Positions 19,314 to 27,993 of a stretch of 64,000 bases of DNA are shown one piece after another. The stretch comes from Ferrimonas kyonanensis DSM 18153 (GTDB lineage Bacteria; Pseudomonadota; Gammaproteobacteria; Enterobacterales; Shewanellaceae): the NCBI RefSeq assembly GCF_000425405.1, contig NZ_KE384365.1, positions 1 to 64,000 on the forward strand. Direction: 5' to 3'. Each line of letters starts with the position of its first letter. Within the stretch, counting starts at the first letter, position 1. A program made the translations under genes and the position numbers. Under the pieces are notes generated by a model, which saw only the letters and a list, made by a program, of their open reading frames with translations, searched no databases and was not told the DNA's origin.

Positions 19314-20870
19314 TCAAACTGCACGCAAATCCCGCGGCCGGATCCCCATCACTAACAGCGTCAGCAGATACACCACCACTCCGGCGCCGATCAAGGCCGC
19401 CAGAGTCAGGGCGCGGGTAACAAACTCCATCGCCACCCACGCCGCCTCAACCGGAGACAGCCAGGCCACGCTGACCGCCATGATCACCCCGGCCACCAGC
19501 ACCCGAATCAGAAAGCCCCAGGTCGAGCCGCTCAGTTCAAACACCCCCTGGCGCTTGAGGCCGCGATACAGCAGCAGCGCATTGAGTGTCGCCGACGCCG
19601 CGGTTGCCATCGCCAACCCCACGTAACCGAAGGGGATGGCCAGCAGCAGATTGAACCCCATGTTACTGACCATGGCGATGATGCCGTAACGCACCGGAGT
19701 CTTGGTATCCTGACGCGAGTAGTAGCCGGGTGCCAGCACTTTCACCAGCATAAAGCTAAGCAGACCGCCGCCATAAGCCATCAAGCTGGCCGCCGCCATC
19801 TGGCTGTCGTAGACACTGAATTCGCCGCGCATAAACAGCACCATCAACATCGGCTGGGCCAGGGCAATCAACCCCAGCGCCGCCGGCACCCCCAGCAGCA
19901 CCACGCTGCGAATGCCCCAGTCCATGGTCGAGGCGAAACCATGGCTACTGGCGTCTACGTGCTTACGGGACAGGGCCGGCAGGATCACAGTGGCAATGGC
20001 GATGCCAAACAGGCCGAGAGGAAACTCAAGCAGCCGGTCGGAGTAATACAGCCAACTGATGGAGCCGGTCATCAGGAAACTGGCGATCAGGGTATCGAAC
20101 AGCAGGTTGATCTGGCTCACCGACACCCCGAACATCGCCGGTATCATTAAGGTACGAATCTTGGTGACCCCGGGGTCATGCCAGCCCCAACTGGGACGCA
20201 CCAACACCTTGGCCCGCAGCAGAAACGGCAACTGAAACACAAACTGAATCAAACCACCGAGGAACACCCCCCACGCCAGCGCCAACTCCGGCTGGGCCAA
20301 CTGCGGAGCCAGATACAGGGCGCAGCCGATGATGGCCACATTGAGGAACACCGGGGTAAAGGCCGCGACCGCAAATTTCCCAATGGTATTCAGAATCGCC
20401 CCGGACAAGGCGGTAAAGGTGATGAACCACAGATAGGGGAAGGTGATCTTCAACATCAGGCTGGCCATCTCAAACTTGGCGCCGTCCGGCTCGCCATTGA
20501 CCCAGGCCACAAACCAGCCGGTGCCAAACAGCGCCGCCAGAACCGGGGACGCCACCACCCCCACCAGGGTAACCAGGGTCACTATGGTGCCCAGGGTGCC
20601 ACTGACCTTGGCGATCAACTGCCGCACCTGATCCTCACTGCCCTGCTGGCGATACTCGGTCAATACCGGCACAAAGGCCTGGGCGAAGGCCCCTTCAGCA
20701 AACAGGCGACGCAGAAAATTGGGAATTTTATTGGCCAGAAAAAAAACGTCGGCGGCGGCTCCGGCCCCCATCAGATTCGCCACAACCACGTCGCGAACCA
20801 AGCCGAGCACGCGGGAAATCAGGGTCATGGCGCTGACCACAGCCCCGGAACGCAATAACTGTTTACTCAA
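19314..20870 (-). CDS. murJ: Lipid II flippase MurJ
   Basis: MurJ moves lipid II across the inner membrane for peptidoglycan synthesis. The 518-residue polytopic protein (about 14 helices) shows the MviN signature SRVLGLVRDVVVANLMGAG and NKIPNFLRRLFAEGAFAQAF. Initiation appears to be at TTG 20870, since this gives the family N-terminus; no ATG lies before the conserved block. It is divergent from rpsT across 263 bases and heads the ribF/ileS string. Confidence 0.95.
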   Translation of the reverse strand: MSKQLLRSGAVVSAMTLISRVLGLVRDVVVANLMGAGAAADVFFLANKIPNFLRRLFAEGAFAQAFVPVLTEYRQQGSEDQVRQLIAKVSGTLGTIVTLVTLVGVVASPVLAALFGTGWFVAWVNGEPDGAKFEMASLMLKITFPYLWFITFTALSGAILNTIGKFAVAAFTPVFLNVAIIGCALYLAPQLAQPELALAWGVFLGGLIQFVFQLPFLLRAKVLVRPSWGWHDPGVTKIRTLMIPAMFGVSVSQINLLFDTLIASFLMTGSISWLYYSDRLLEFPLGLFGIAIATVILPALSRKHVDASSHGFASTMDWGIRSVVLLGVPAALGLIALAQPMLMVLFMRGEFSVYDSQMAAASLMAYGGGLLSFMLVKVLAPGYYSRQDTKTPVRYGIIAMVSNMGFNLLLAIPFGYVGLAMATAASATLNALLLYRGLKRQGVFELSGSTWGFLIRVLVAGVIMAVSVAWLSPVEAAWVAMEFVTRALTLAALIGAGVVVYLLTLLVMGIRPRDLRAV

Positions 20871-20948
20871 TGAAATCTGCTCTTAACCTGAGACGGGCTC
20901 GACGAATCCTCGGTGATGCTAATAAATATCACCTCACGCCCCTGTTGC

Positions 20949-20971
20949 CCGACAAAAAATGCTGCTAGAAT
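20949..20971 (+). promoter_or_regulatory. Possible distal promoter of rpsT
   Basis: TAGAAT (20966-20971) sits downstream of weak -35 candidates around 20943-20950 (TGTTGC at 17 bases, TTGCCC at 15). It would give a leader of roughly 155 bases containing the hairpin at 21013-21033. Confidence 0.4.
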
Positions 20972-21012
20972 TGCGCCCCATCTTAAACTAGTTGGCCGGA
21001 AGAAAGCCAAAC

Positions 21013-21033
21013 TTCGGAGTTTCTCCGAATTTT
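21013..21033 (+). terminator. Hairpin with short T-run in the rpsT leader
   Basis: TTCGGAG and CTCCGAA form a 7-bp stem with a 3-base loop followed by TTTT. It resembles a small intrinsic terminator or attenuator and lies between the two proposed rpsT promoters, so it would affect only transcripts from the distal one. Confidence 0.45.
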
Positions 21034-21059
21034 GATGACGCTTATTTGTGCGGTAAGAT
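21032..21059 (+). promoter_or_regulatory. Proximal promoter of rpsT
   Basis: TTGATG (21032-21037) and TAAGAT (21054-21059) are 16 bases apart, about 75 bases before the rpsT start. E. coli rpsT also has tandem promoters. Confidence 0.55.
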
Positions 21060-21133
21060 TGACATTACCCCATAAAAGCGGTATTTTCCACGGCCTTTGA
21101 AAATACGACAGCACCGTCTTTTAGGAGTTTGCC

Positions 21134-21394
21134 TTGGCTAACATCAAGTCTGCTAAGAAGCGTGCAATTCAATCTGAGAAGCGTCGCCAGCACAATGCTA
21201 GCCGTCGCTCCATGTTGCGCACCTATCTGAAGAAAACTGTAGCTGCTATCGCCGCTGGTGATAAAGCTGCCGCTACCGAAGCATTTAATGCCGTTATGCC
21301 GATCCTGGATCGCATGGCGACTAAAGGCCTTATTCACAAGAATAAAGCTGCCCGTCACAAGAGCCGTATGGCTGCTCAAATCAAAGCTCTGTAA
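21134..21394 (+). CDS. rpsT: 30S ribosomal protein S20
   Basis: S20 binds 16S rRNA and stabilises the 30S body. The 86-residue basic protein starts [21 protein letters not shown] and ends [11 protein letters not shown], as in the family. Translation begins at TTG 21134 with AGGAG seven bases upstream; E. coli rpsT also uses UUG, which is tied to its autogenous translational control. Tandem promoters and a leader hairpin precede it, and a strong terminator follows. Confidence 0.97.
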   Translation: MANIKSAKKRAIQSEKRRQHNASRRSMLRTYLKKTVAAIAAGDKAAATEAFNAVMPILDRMATKGLIHKNKAARHKSRMAAQIKAL

Positions 21395-21415
21395 GAGTTT
21401 CGATTGTTGTGATGT

Positions 21416-21443
21416 AAAAACCGGCCTTGGCCGGTTTTTTTTT
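21416..21443 (+). terminator. rpsT terminator
   Basis: CCGGCC/GGCCGG stem (21421-21426 / 21429-21434) with nine T after it and an A-run before it. Confidence 0.92.
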
Positions 21444-21525
21444 ACCTCCGATTTGCCTCTCCTGCCCATGATGCAGTTTTTTTGATACATTGCCCGGCCA
21501 AGGAACACTGATTACAAGGAACCCC

Positions 21526-22920
21526 ATGCGCCTGACGCTGACCCTGTCTGCCGCCCTGCTGGCCGCCCAGACCGCCCTCGCCACCCCATTCTCCGATTCT
21601 GTGCTGCAGCACACCGAGGAGCTTCGCCATCATGCGATGGTCAGCCACCAATCCTGGCAGATTCTGGAGTCCCTCACCACCGAGGTTGGGCCCCGCCTTC
21701 CGGGAACCGACGGCGACAAGCGGGCCGTGGCCTGGGCCAAGCGGACCCTGAATGAGCTGGGTTTCGATCGGGTCTACGCCGAGCCGGTCACCGTTCCCCA
21801 TTGGCATCGCGGCCACGCCAAGGCCAGCATTACCGCGCCGTTTCCGCAACCGCTGGTGATCAGCGCCCTGGGCAACTCCATCGGCACCCCAACCGCCGGT
21901 GTCGAAGCCGATGTGGTGGCCTTTGCCGACCTACAGCAGCTCATAGACGCGCCGCGAGCCGACGTCGAGGGAAAAATCGTGTTCATCGACAACAAGATGG
22001 AGCGCTACCGCGATGGACGAGGCTATGGCCCGGTGGTCAAAGCCCGGGGAAAAGGCGCGGTCGAAGCCGCCCGTAAAGGTGCCGTCGCCATGATGTTGCG
22101 CAGCGTCGGCACCGACAGCCATCGCTTCGCCCACACCGGCATGATGCGTTACGCCGACGGCGTCACCCAGATCCCCGCCGCCGCCCTCTCCAACCCCGAT
22201 GCCGATCAACTGGCTCGAATGCTCAAACGCTCGCAACCGGTGCGGGTGAATCTGCAACTGGGCAGCGAAGATCGCGGCCCTCAGACCTCGTACAACGTCA
22301 TTGCCGAGATCACCGGCAGTCACTACCCCGACGAGATTGTGCTGATCGGGGCGCACCTGGACTCCTGGGATGAAGGCACCGGCGCACTGGACGACGGTGC
22401 CGGCGTCGCCATTGTCACCGCGGCCGCCAAACACATTCTGGAGCGGGGTAAGCGGCCCCAGCGCACCATTCGGGTGGTGCTGTTTGCCGCCGAAGAGGTC
22501 GGTCTGGTGGGTGCCAAGGCCTACAAGGCCGCCCATCAACAGGAGCTGGACAAATTCTACATCGCCGCCGAAGCGGACTTTGGCGCCGGCCCGATCTACC
22601 GCCTCGACAGCCGCGTCAATGACAGCGCCCTGCCGATGATGGATCAGGTGGCAACGCTGCTGGCCCCCTTGGGCGTCGCTCGCGGTGGCAACACCTCCTG
22701 GGGCGGGCCGGACGTCTCCATCCTGCCCGAAGCCGGGGTCCCGGTGGCCGGACTGGCGCTGGATGGCACCGACTACTTCGATTTTCACCATACCGCCGAC
22801 GACACCCTGGACAAGGTGGATCCAGAGGCGCTGCGTCAAAGCACCGCCGTCTATACCCTCTATGCCTGGTTGATGGCCAATGCCCAGCAGCCACTGCGGC
22901 CGATACCTCCGGTCGAGTAA
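21526..22920 (+). CDS. Secreted M28-family zinc aminopeptidase
   Basis: The 464-residue protein starts at ATG 21526 (AAGGA five bases before), giving signal peptide MRLTLTLSAALLAAQTALA. A protease-associated-like insert is followed by an M28 catalytic domain. The co-catalytic zinc ligands are visible: His and Asp in IGAHLDSWD, Asp in LDDGAG, the catalytic Glu pair in FAAEEVGLVGAKAY, Asp in AEADFGAG, and His in DFHHTADDTLDKV. It resembles plasma glutamate carboxypeptidase-like M28 enzymes of Shewanella and relatives, probably removing N-terminal residues or cleaving dipeptides in the periplasm. It is a single gene between the rpsT terminator and its own terminator. Confidence 0.88.
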   Translation: MRLTLTLSAALLAAQTALATPFSDSVLQHTEELRHHAMVSHQSWQILESLTTEVGPRLPGTDGDKRAVAWAKRTLNELGFDRVYAEPVTVPHWHRGHAKASITAPFPQPLVISALGNSIGTPTAGVEADVVAFADLQQLIDAPRADVEGKIVFIDNKMERYRDGRGYGPVVKARGKGAVEAARKGAVAMMLRSVGTDSHRFAHTGMMRYADGVTQIPAAALSNPDADQLARMLKRSQPVRVNLQLGSEDRGPQTSYNVIAEITGSHYPDEIVLIGAHLDSWDEGTGALDDGAGVAIVTAAAKHILERGKRPQRTIRVVLFAAEEVGLVGAKAYKAAHQQELDKFYIAAEADFGAGPIYRLDSRVNDSALPMMDQVATLLAPLGVARGGNTSWGGPDVSILPEAGVPVAGLALDGTDYFDFHHTADDTLDKVDPEALRQSTAVYTLYAWLMANAQQPLRPIPPVE

Positions 22921-22928
22921 GCAACCAC

Positions 22929-22955
22929 AAAAAAAGGGGCCTGAGGCCCCTTTTT
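22929..22955. terminator. Bidirectional terminator between the peptidase gene and yaaA
   Basis: GGGGCC (22936-22941) and GGCCCC (22945-22950) form a stem flanked by A- and T-runs, between two convergent genes. Confidence 0.9.
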
Positions 22956-22972
22956 CTATAACCTTGTCGCGG

Positions 22973-23746
22973 CTACACCTGGTCTCGCAAAAAAACCAGG
23001 GTGTTGGCATCGGATTGCTCGGCACTGAAGCGGTAGCCTCCCTCGCTGAAGCCCTCCAGTTGCTGCAACTCAGTCACCTGCTCTCTAGCCATAAAGCGCG
23101 CCATCATGCCCCGCGCCTTCTTGGCATAGAAGCTGATGATTTTATACTGGCCATTCTTAAAGTCCTTAAACACCGGCGTCACCACCTGAGCATTCAGCAA
23201 CGCCGGTTTAACCGCCTTGAAGTACTCATTGGAGGCCAGGTTCACCACAACTTGAGAGTCCATTCCCGCCAGGGTCCGGTTCAGAGCATCGGTAATGGTA
23301 CTGCCCCAGAAAGCATAGAGGTCCTTGCCACGAGGGTTAGCCAGCTTAGTGCCCATCTCCAACCGATAGGCCTGCATCCGATCCAGCGGTTTCAGTACTC
23401 CATACAATCCAGACAAGATGCGCAGATGAGACTGGGTGTAAGCCAGTTCCTGCTCACTCAAGGAGGCGGCATCGAAACCGGTATAAACATCGCCATTAAA
23501 GGCAAAAATCGCCTGTTTGGCATTGTCCGCGGTAAAGGGGCGCTGCCACTGCTGAAACCGAGCCACATTCAGACCAGCCAGCTTGTCGCTCAGCTTCATC
23601 AGCGACGCCAGATCCGCCGGCGTCAGCTTGCGGCACACCTCAATCAGCGCCTCGGCCTCATCCAGCAACTCCGCCTCGCTGTAGCCATCACTCGGGGCCT
23701 GAGACTCAAAATCCAAATTTTTCGCAGGAGAAATAACCGCCAGCAT
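22973..23746 (-). CDS. yaaA: Peroxide stress protein YaaA
   Basis: YaaA (DUF328) lowers free iron and limits Fenton damage during peroxide stress; it also binds DNA in E. coli. The start at ATG 23746 gives 257 residues beginning [13 protein letters not shown], aligned to E. coli YaaA (258). Conserved segments include [24 protein letters not shown] and [19 protein letters not shown]. It lies downstream of the alanine symporter on the same strand, but a terminator separates them. Confidence 0.94.
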   Translation of the reverse strand: MLAVISPAKNLDFESQAPSDGYSEAELLDEAEALIEVCRKLTPADLASLMKLSDKLAGLNVARFQQWQRPFTADNAKQAIFAFNGDVYTGFDAASLSEQELAYTQSHLRILSGLYGVLKPLDRMQAYRLEMGTKLANPRGKDLYAFWGSTITDALNRTLAGMDSQVVVNLASNEYFKAVKPALLNAQVVTPVFKDFKNGQYKIISFYAKKARGMMARFMAREQVTELQQLEGFSEGGYRFSAEQSDANTLVFLRDQV

Positions 23747-23799
23747 AGGGCCATCCATATTCAATTTGTCAGCCCTCACTATAACAACGCGCCAGCCAC

Positions 23800-23829
23800 A
23801 AAAAAACCACGCCCTGAGGCGTGGTTTTC
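23800..23829 (-). terminator. Terminator of the alanine/sodium symporter gene
   Basis: ACCACGCC and GGCGTGGT form an 8-bp stem with a 4-base loop. The T-run is on the minus strand, just after the symporter stop. Confidence 0.88.
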
Positions 23830-23861
23830 GATAGTGACAATCGCTAAATCATCGCCAGGGG

Positions 23862-25316
23862 TTACTTATCCCACACCCCTTTTTCCAGCTTACCCTTAAG
23901 CTCAGGGAAGCGGGCCGGATCAAAGCTCGGGGTTTTGCCGGCATCCAGTTGGTCGACGTAATCTTTCGCCAGCTTGATCGCCAGCCCGGACAGCGCCAGA
24001 ATCGCCACGATGTTCACCACCGCCATCAGTCCCATGGAAGCGTCCGCCATATCCCAGACTACGGCCACCTTCGCCATGGCGCCAAACATCACCATCGCCA
24101 ACACCGCCAGACGGAACAGCATCAACCCCTTTTTGGTGTTGCCATTGAGGAACATGATGTTGTTCTCGGCATAGCTGTAGTTGGCAATGATGGAGCTGAA
24201 GCTGAACAGAATAATGGCAAAGGCGATGAAATAGCTGGCCCAGCCGCCCAGCTCGTTGGTCAGAGCCAGTTGCAACAGACCGATGCCAGAGGCATCACCT
24301 GGGTTATCCAGCACGCCGGACAACAGGATGATGGCCGCCGAAGCGGTACAGATAACGATGGTATCAACAAAGACACCGGTCATCTGAATGAAGCCCTGAG
24401 ACGCCGGGTGCTTAGGATTCGGGTTGGCACTGGCGGCCACACTGGCCGCAGAACCCATACCCGCTTCGTTAGAGAACAACCCTCGCTTGGCACCGATGAT
24501 CAGGGCCCCCAGGGCACCGCCGGCAAACTGCTCCAGGCCGAAGGCACTGTCGATGATCAGTCCCAGCGCCTCAGGCACCTTGCCCAGGTTCATCAGCACC
24601 ACTACCAGGGCGACCGCCAGGTAAACCACAGCCATGATGGGCACAATGATCTCCGAAGCGTGCGCCACTTTCTTAAGGCCGCCAACGATGATCAGGCCGG
24701 TCGCCACCACCATAATCACACCCAGCACCATGGTGTCGATGCCGAAGGCGCCACCGATGGCACCGGCGATGGTGTTGGCCTGTACGGCGTTAAACACGAA
24801 ACCAAAGGCGATGATCAGGAAGATAGAGAACAGGATCCCCATCCAGCGTTGACCCAGCCCCTTCTCCATGTAGAAGGCTGGTCCACCGCGATAGAAGCCG
24901 TCCTCGTCCTCAACCTTAAACAGCTGAGCCAGGGTGGCCTCGATAAAGGCCGTGGACATGCCTAGCAAGGCAATGACCCACATCCAGAAGATGGCACCCG
25001 GACCGCCACCGACGATGGCCACCGCGATGCCCGCCATATTACCGGTGCCCACTCGGGCAGCCATGGAGGTACAAAACACCTGGAACGAGGAGATGCCGTG
25101 CTCGGTCTCACGACCATGGAACACCGAGTGAAACCCATGCCCCAGACGGCGGAACTGGATGAACCCCAACCGCACGGTGAAGAACAGGCCGGCAAATACC
25201 AACAGGTAGATAAGGATGTGGTTCCACAATATCGAGTTGATGGCGCCTGTGGCTGTAGCCAGAACGTCGTTCACGGCTTCCAGGGCAGACGCACCCGCAA
25301 CTGCTGTAATAGTCAT
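23862..25316 (-). CDS. Alanine or glycine:cation symporter (AGCS family)
   Basis: The 484-residue inner-membrane protein belongs to the AGCS (DagA/AlsT) family, which imports alanine or glycine with Na+ or H+. Ten or eleven helices are visible, with family motifs CTSMAARVGTGNMAGIAVAI, RGGPAFYMEKGLG and IIGAKRGLFSNEAGMGSAASVAASA. Substrate is not resolved by sequence alone. It is monocistronic, transcribed away from the OmpA-like gene, from a 509-base intergenic region containing a CRP-like site. Confidence 0.92.
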   Translation of the reverse strand: MTITAVAGASALEAVNDVLATATGAINSILWNHILIYLLVFAGLFFTVRLGFIQFRRLGHGFHSVFHGRETEHGISSFQVFCTSMAARVGTGNMAGIAVAIVGGGPGAIFWMWVIALLGMSTAFIEATLAQLFKVEDEDGFYRGGPAFYMEKGLGQRWMGILFSIFLIIAFGFVFNAVQANTIAGAIGGAFGIDTMVLGVIMVVATGLIIVGGLKKVAHASEIIVPIMAVVYLAVALVVVLMNLGKVPEALGLIIDSAFGLEQFAGGALGALIIGAKRGLFSNEAGMGSAASVAASANPNPKHPASQGFIQMTGVFVDTIVICTASAAIILLSGVLDNPGDASGIGLLQLALTNELGGWASYFIAFAIILFSFSSIIANYSYAENNIMFLNGNTKKGLMLFRLAVLAMVMFGAMAKVAVVWDMADASMGLMAVVNIVAILALSGLAIKLAKDYVDQLDAGKTPSFDPARFPELKGKLEKGVWDK

Positions 25317-25515
25317 ATTGGAATTCTTCTTTGTCGTTTAGCCGGTCCGATAGCGAACGGCTCACTATGAATGGATCTTTCCGTAACCAAATGGCGGCCT
25401 TTCATGGCCTTATCGCCCTTTTTATAAGGTAGTTATTGATTGAGCCACTGGGTATTTTTTCCACAATGGTTTAGGCGATGGAGCGGCACAGTAGCATAGG
25501 TTTCCGGAAAATTCG

Positions 25516-25531
25516 CGTGACCAGGATCACA
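25516..25531. promoter_or_regulatory. CRP-like binding site
   Basis: CGTGA-N6-TCACA matches the cAMP-CRP consensus TGTGA-N6-TCACA at nine of ten positions. It lies about 200 bases upstream of the symporter start and 295 before the OmpA-like start, so the symporter promoter is the likelier target. Confidence 0.5.
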
Positions 25532-25761
25532 ACGCAACACAGCCCTATCAGTGGCGCAACAGACCTTCCACACTTAACACACCAAAAGCAAACAACGCCC
25601 CAACAAGATTGCCACCCGATTTAGTTACAACATCGAATGGGAGTCAAACTCGGCCATTTCAATTTAATTCAGCGTAAGTGGCTGCAAAATGGCGAAAAAC
25701 AATCACAAAAACCACAAGAAATCACTGGCGATTACGCCTGGGAGAGCTACTGTTAATAGAG

Positions 25762-25782
25762 TTCGTACCCTAATGGTACGAA
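25762..25782. promoter_or_regulatory. Perfect inverted repeat in the ompA-like leader
   Basis: TTCGTACC and GGTACGAA are separated by CTAAT, 44 bases before the OmpA-like start codon. It could be a repressor operator or a small mRNA hairpin. The rest of the 25317-25825 gap shows no gene. Confidence 0.45.
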
Positions 25783-25825
25783 TTCGCAAAACTAGTCCTG
25801 TAGATAAGGGAAAATCTGGAGTTAG

Positions 25826-26851
25826 ATGATGACTAGAACACACACGCTGAGCCCTGTCGCTCTGCTACTGGCCGGCCTGGCGGTTATGCCAGCCCAGGCT
25901 AACCTGCAACCCTGGTATCTGGGGTTTGGTTTGGGGCAATCCAACTACGCCGGAGTCTGTCCGAAAACCTATGGCCAGACCACGGATTGTGATGACACCG
26001 ACTTCGCCTACGACCTGTTCGCCGGTTACCTGTTTAACGACTATGTCGGCCTGGAACTGGGATACGACAACCTGGGGGAAGCCAATTGGCAATCCACTCA
26101 GACCGGTCGTCGAACCGAGGCTGATGGCATCAGCCTCGGACTGGTGGGCAACTACCCGCTGACCGAGCGCTTTGACATCAATGCCGAAGTCGGCGGCTAC
26201 TGGTATACCCTGGAAATCACACCGGAGCAGGCCCCGTCTCAGGACGACGACGATGTCTCTCCCTATTATGGCGTCGGGTTTGCTTATCACCTGACCGACA
26301 ACCTGAAGCTGGCCGCGAAATACCGTCATTATCATGAGATGGAGATCAGCAACCGCTTCAATACCGTCAGTGCCGATTATTACGGCCTTGAACTCAGCTA
26401 TCGCTTCGGCAAACAGCAGCAGGCGCGCTCCATGACACCGCCGCCGCCACCACCACCGGCGCCGGCTCCGGCGCTGGCTCCCGAGCCGCAACCTCCGGTG
26501 GTTGCCTCAGTGGTCGCCCCGAGCCTGCCGGCAGCAGAGGCGGTCTATTTTGGCCTGGATTCCGACACTCTGGAACAGGATGAAGCCGGCAAACTCGATA
26601 CAATCGGCGAATTCCTGAGCCAATATCCCGATTTTACTGCCACTATTGTCGGCCATGCAGATAAAAGTGGTAATGTGGATTACAATCAAAGACTGGGGAT
26701 TCGGCGTGCCAACGCCGTCGCCGATTACTTTGCCGAGCGCTGGCAGATAGACAGCCAGCGCATGCAGGTAGACAGCCAGGGTGCCGACAATGCGGCCGCG
26801 GCTGTAAACCGGCCCGACCGCAAAGTGGTTATCAGAATTGACGACAAATAA
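25826..26851 (+). CDS. OmpA-family outer membrane protein
   Basis: The 341-residue protein has a signal peptide (cut after about residue 25, VMPAQA), an eight-strand beta-barrel domain (about 27-195) with a surface loop containing two close cysteines (VCPKTYGQTTDC), a proline-rich linker (about 203-230) and a C-terminal OmpA peptidoglycan-binding domain (about 240-340). The last contains GHADKSGNVDYNQRLGIRRA with the Asp and Arg that contact diaminopimelate. It would anchor the outer membrane to the wall. GGAG precedes the tandem ATGs. A hairpin terminator follows. Confidence 0.92.
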   Translation: MMTRTHTLSPVALLLAGLAVMPAQANLQPWYLGFGLGQSNYAGVCPKTYGQTTDCDDTDFAYDLFAGYLFNDYVGLELGYDNLGEANWQSTQTGRRTEADGISLGLVGNYPLTERFDINAEVGGYWYTLEITPEQAPSQDDDDVSPYYGVGFAYHLTDNLKLAAKYRHYHEMEISNRFNTVSADYYGLELSYRFGKQQQARSMTPPPPPPPAPAPALAPEPQPPVVASVVAPSLPAAEAVYFGLDSDTLEQDEAGKLDTIGEFLSQYPDFTATIVGHADKSGNVDYNQRLGIRRANAVADYFAERWQIDSQRMQVDSQGADNAAAAVNRPDRKVVIRIDDK

Positions 26852-26862
26852 GATCGCCTCAG

Positions 26863-26893
26863 GCCAGCCTTCGGGCTGGCTTACTGTAATTTT
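26863..26893 (+). terminator. Terminator after the OmpA-like gene
   Basis: GCCAGCC (26863-26869), loop TTCG, GGCTGGC (26874-26880), then a moderately T-rich tail. Confidence 0.7.
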
Positions 26894-26977
26894 CTTACTT
26901 TATTGTTGGCAATTAATACAAAATCGCATTTAATGGTGGGCCTGTCCGCCCACCCAGTTGTAATGGAAATAACACCT

Positions 26978-27934
26978 ATGGCCAATGCTCTATCTCAATT
27001 AAAAGCGCTGACGACGATCGTCGCGGATACCGGTGACATCGAAGCGATCAAGCGTTACCAGCCTGAAGACGCGACCACCAACCCGTCGCTGATTCTAAAA
27101 GCGGCGCAGATCCCTGAGTACGCACCATTAATTGAAGATGCGGTAGCCTGGGCCAAGGCGCAGAGCAACGACGCCGACCAGCAACTGGAAGACGCCGCCG
27201 ACAAACTTGCGGTCAACATCGGTCTGGAGATTCTCAAGATCGTTCCCGGACGCATCTCCACCGAAGTGGACGCTCGTCTCTCCTTTGACAGCAAAGGCTC
27301 GATCGAAAAGGCCAATAAGCTGATGCGCCTGTATAACGAAGCAGGTATCAGTAATGATCGCATCCTGATCAAACTGGCTTCGACCTGGGAAGGGATTCAA
27401 GCCGCCCGCCACCTCGAGGAGCAGGGCATTAACTGCAACCTGACGCTGCTATTTGGGTTTGCCCAGGCCCGTGCCTGTGCCGAAGCCGGGGTGTTCCTAA
27501 TCTCTCCTTTCGTCGGCCGCATTCTCGACTGGTACAAAGCCAAGACCGGCGAATCTTACAGCGCCGACACCGATCCGGGCGTCGTTTCGGTCAGCGCCAT
27601 CTACGACTACTATAAACGTCATGGCTACCAAACCGTGGTCATGGGTGCCAGCTTCCGCAACACCGGTGAGATTCTGGCCCTGGCGGGCTGCGATCGCCTG
27701 ACCATCGGCCCGGGCTTGCTGGAAGAGCTGGAGCAAAGCTCAGCACCGGTCAGCCGCAAGCTCAGCTACAGCGGCGAGCTGGAAGCCCGCCCGGCCCCCA
27801 TCACCGAGGCCGAGTTCCGCTGGCAGATGAACCAGGATGCCATGGCCACCGAAAAGCTGTCTGAAGGCATTCGCAACTTTGCCATCGATCAGAACAAGCT
27901 GGAAGCGATGCTGACTGAGCGTCTGGCGGGCTGA
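26978..27934 (+). CDS. tal: Transaldolase
   Basis: Transaldolase moves a dihydroxyacetone unit between sedoheptulose-7-phosphate and glyceraldehyde-3-phosphate in the non-oxidative pentose phosphate pathway. The start at ATG 26978 ([20 protein letters not shown]) gives 318 residues, as in E. coli TalB (317). DATTNPSLI and the Schiff-base lysine in [16 protein letters not shown] are present. It is followed 59 bases later by pgi on the same strand, so the two sugar-phosphate enzymes may be co-transcribed. Confidence 0.96.
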   Translation: MANALSQLKALTTIVADTGDIEAIKRYQPEDATTNPSLILKAAQIPEYAPLIEDAVAWAKAQSNDADQQLEDAADKLAVNIGLEILKIVPGRISTEVDARLSFDSKGSIEKANKLMRLYNEAGISNDRILIKLASTWEGIQAARHLEEQGINCNLTLLFGFAQARACAEAGVFLISPFVGRILDWYKAKTGESYSADTDPGVVSVSAIYDYYKRHGYQTVVMGASFRNTGEILALAGCDRLTIGPGLLEELEQSSAPVSRKLSYSGELEARPAPITEAEFRWQMNQDAMATEKLSEGIRNFAIDQNKLEAMLTERLAG

Positions 27935-27993
27935 TTCACGCCCTATTCCATAGGCTCCCAATTGGGGGCCTTACTGTTTTTAGAGGACCTGAC

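Noticed and set aside
21931-23025. A 364-codon frame opposite the M28 peptidase
   Set aside because: Crosses the terminator at 22929-22955 and is antisense to zinc-ligand motifs of the peptidase.
26439-26500. CCG-rich repeat resembling a microsatellite
   Set aside because: It encodes the proline-rich linker of the OmpA-like protein, common in this family; not a separate repeat element.
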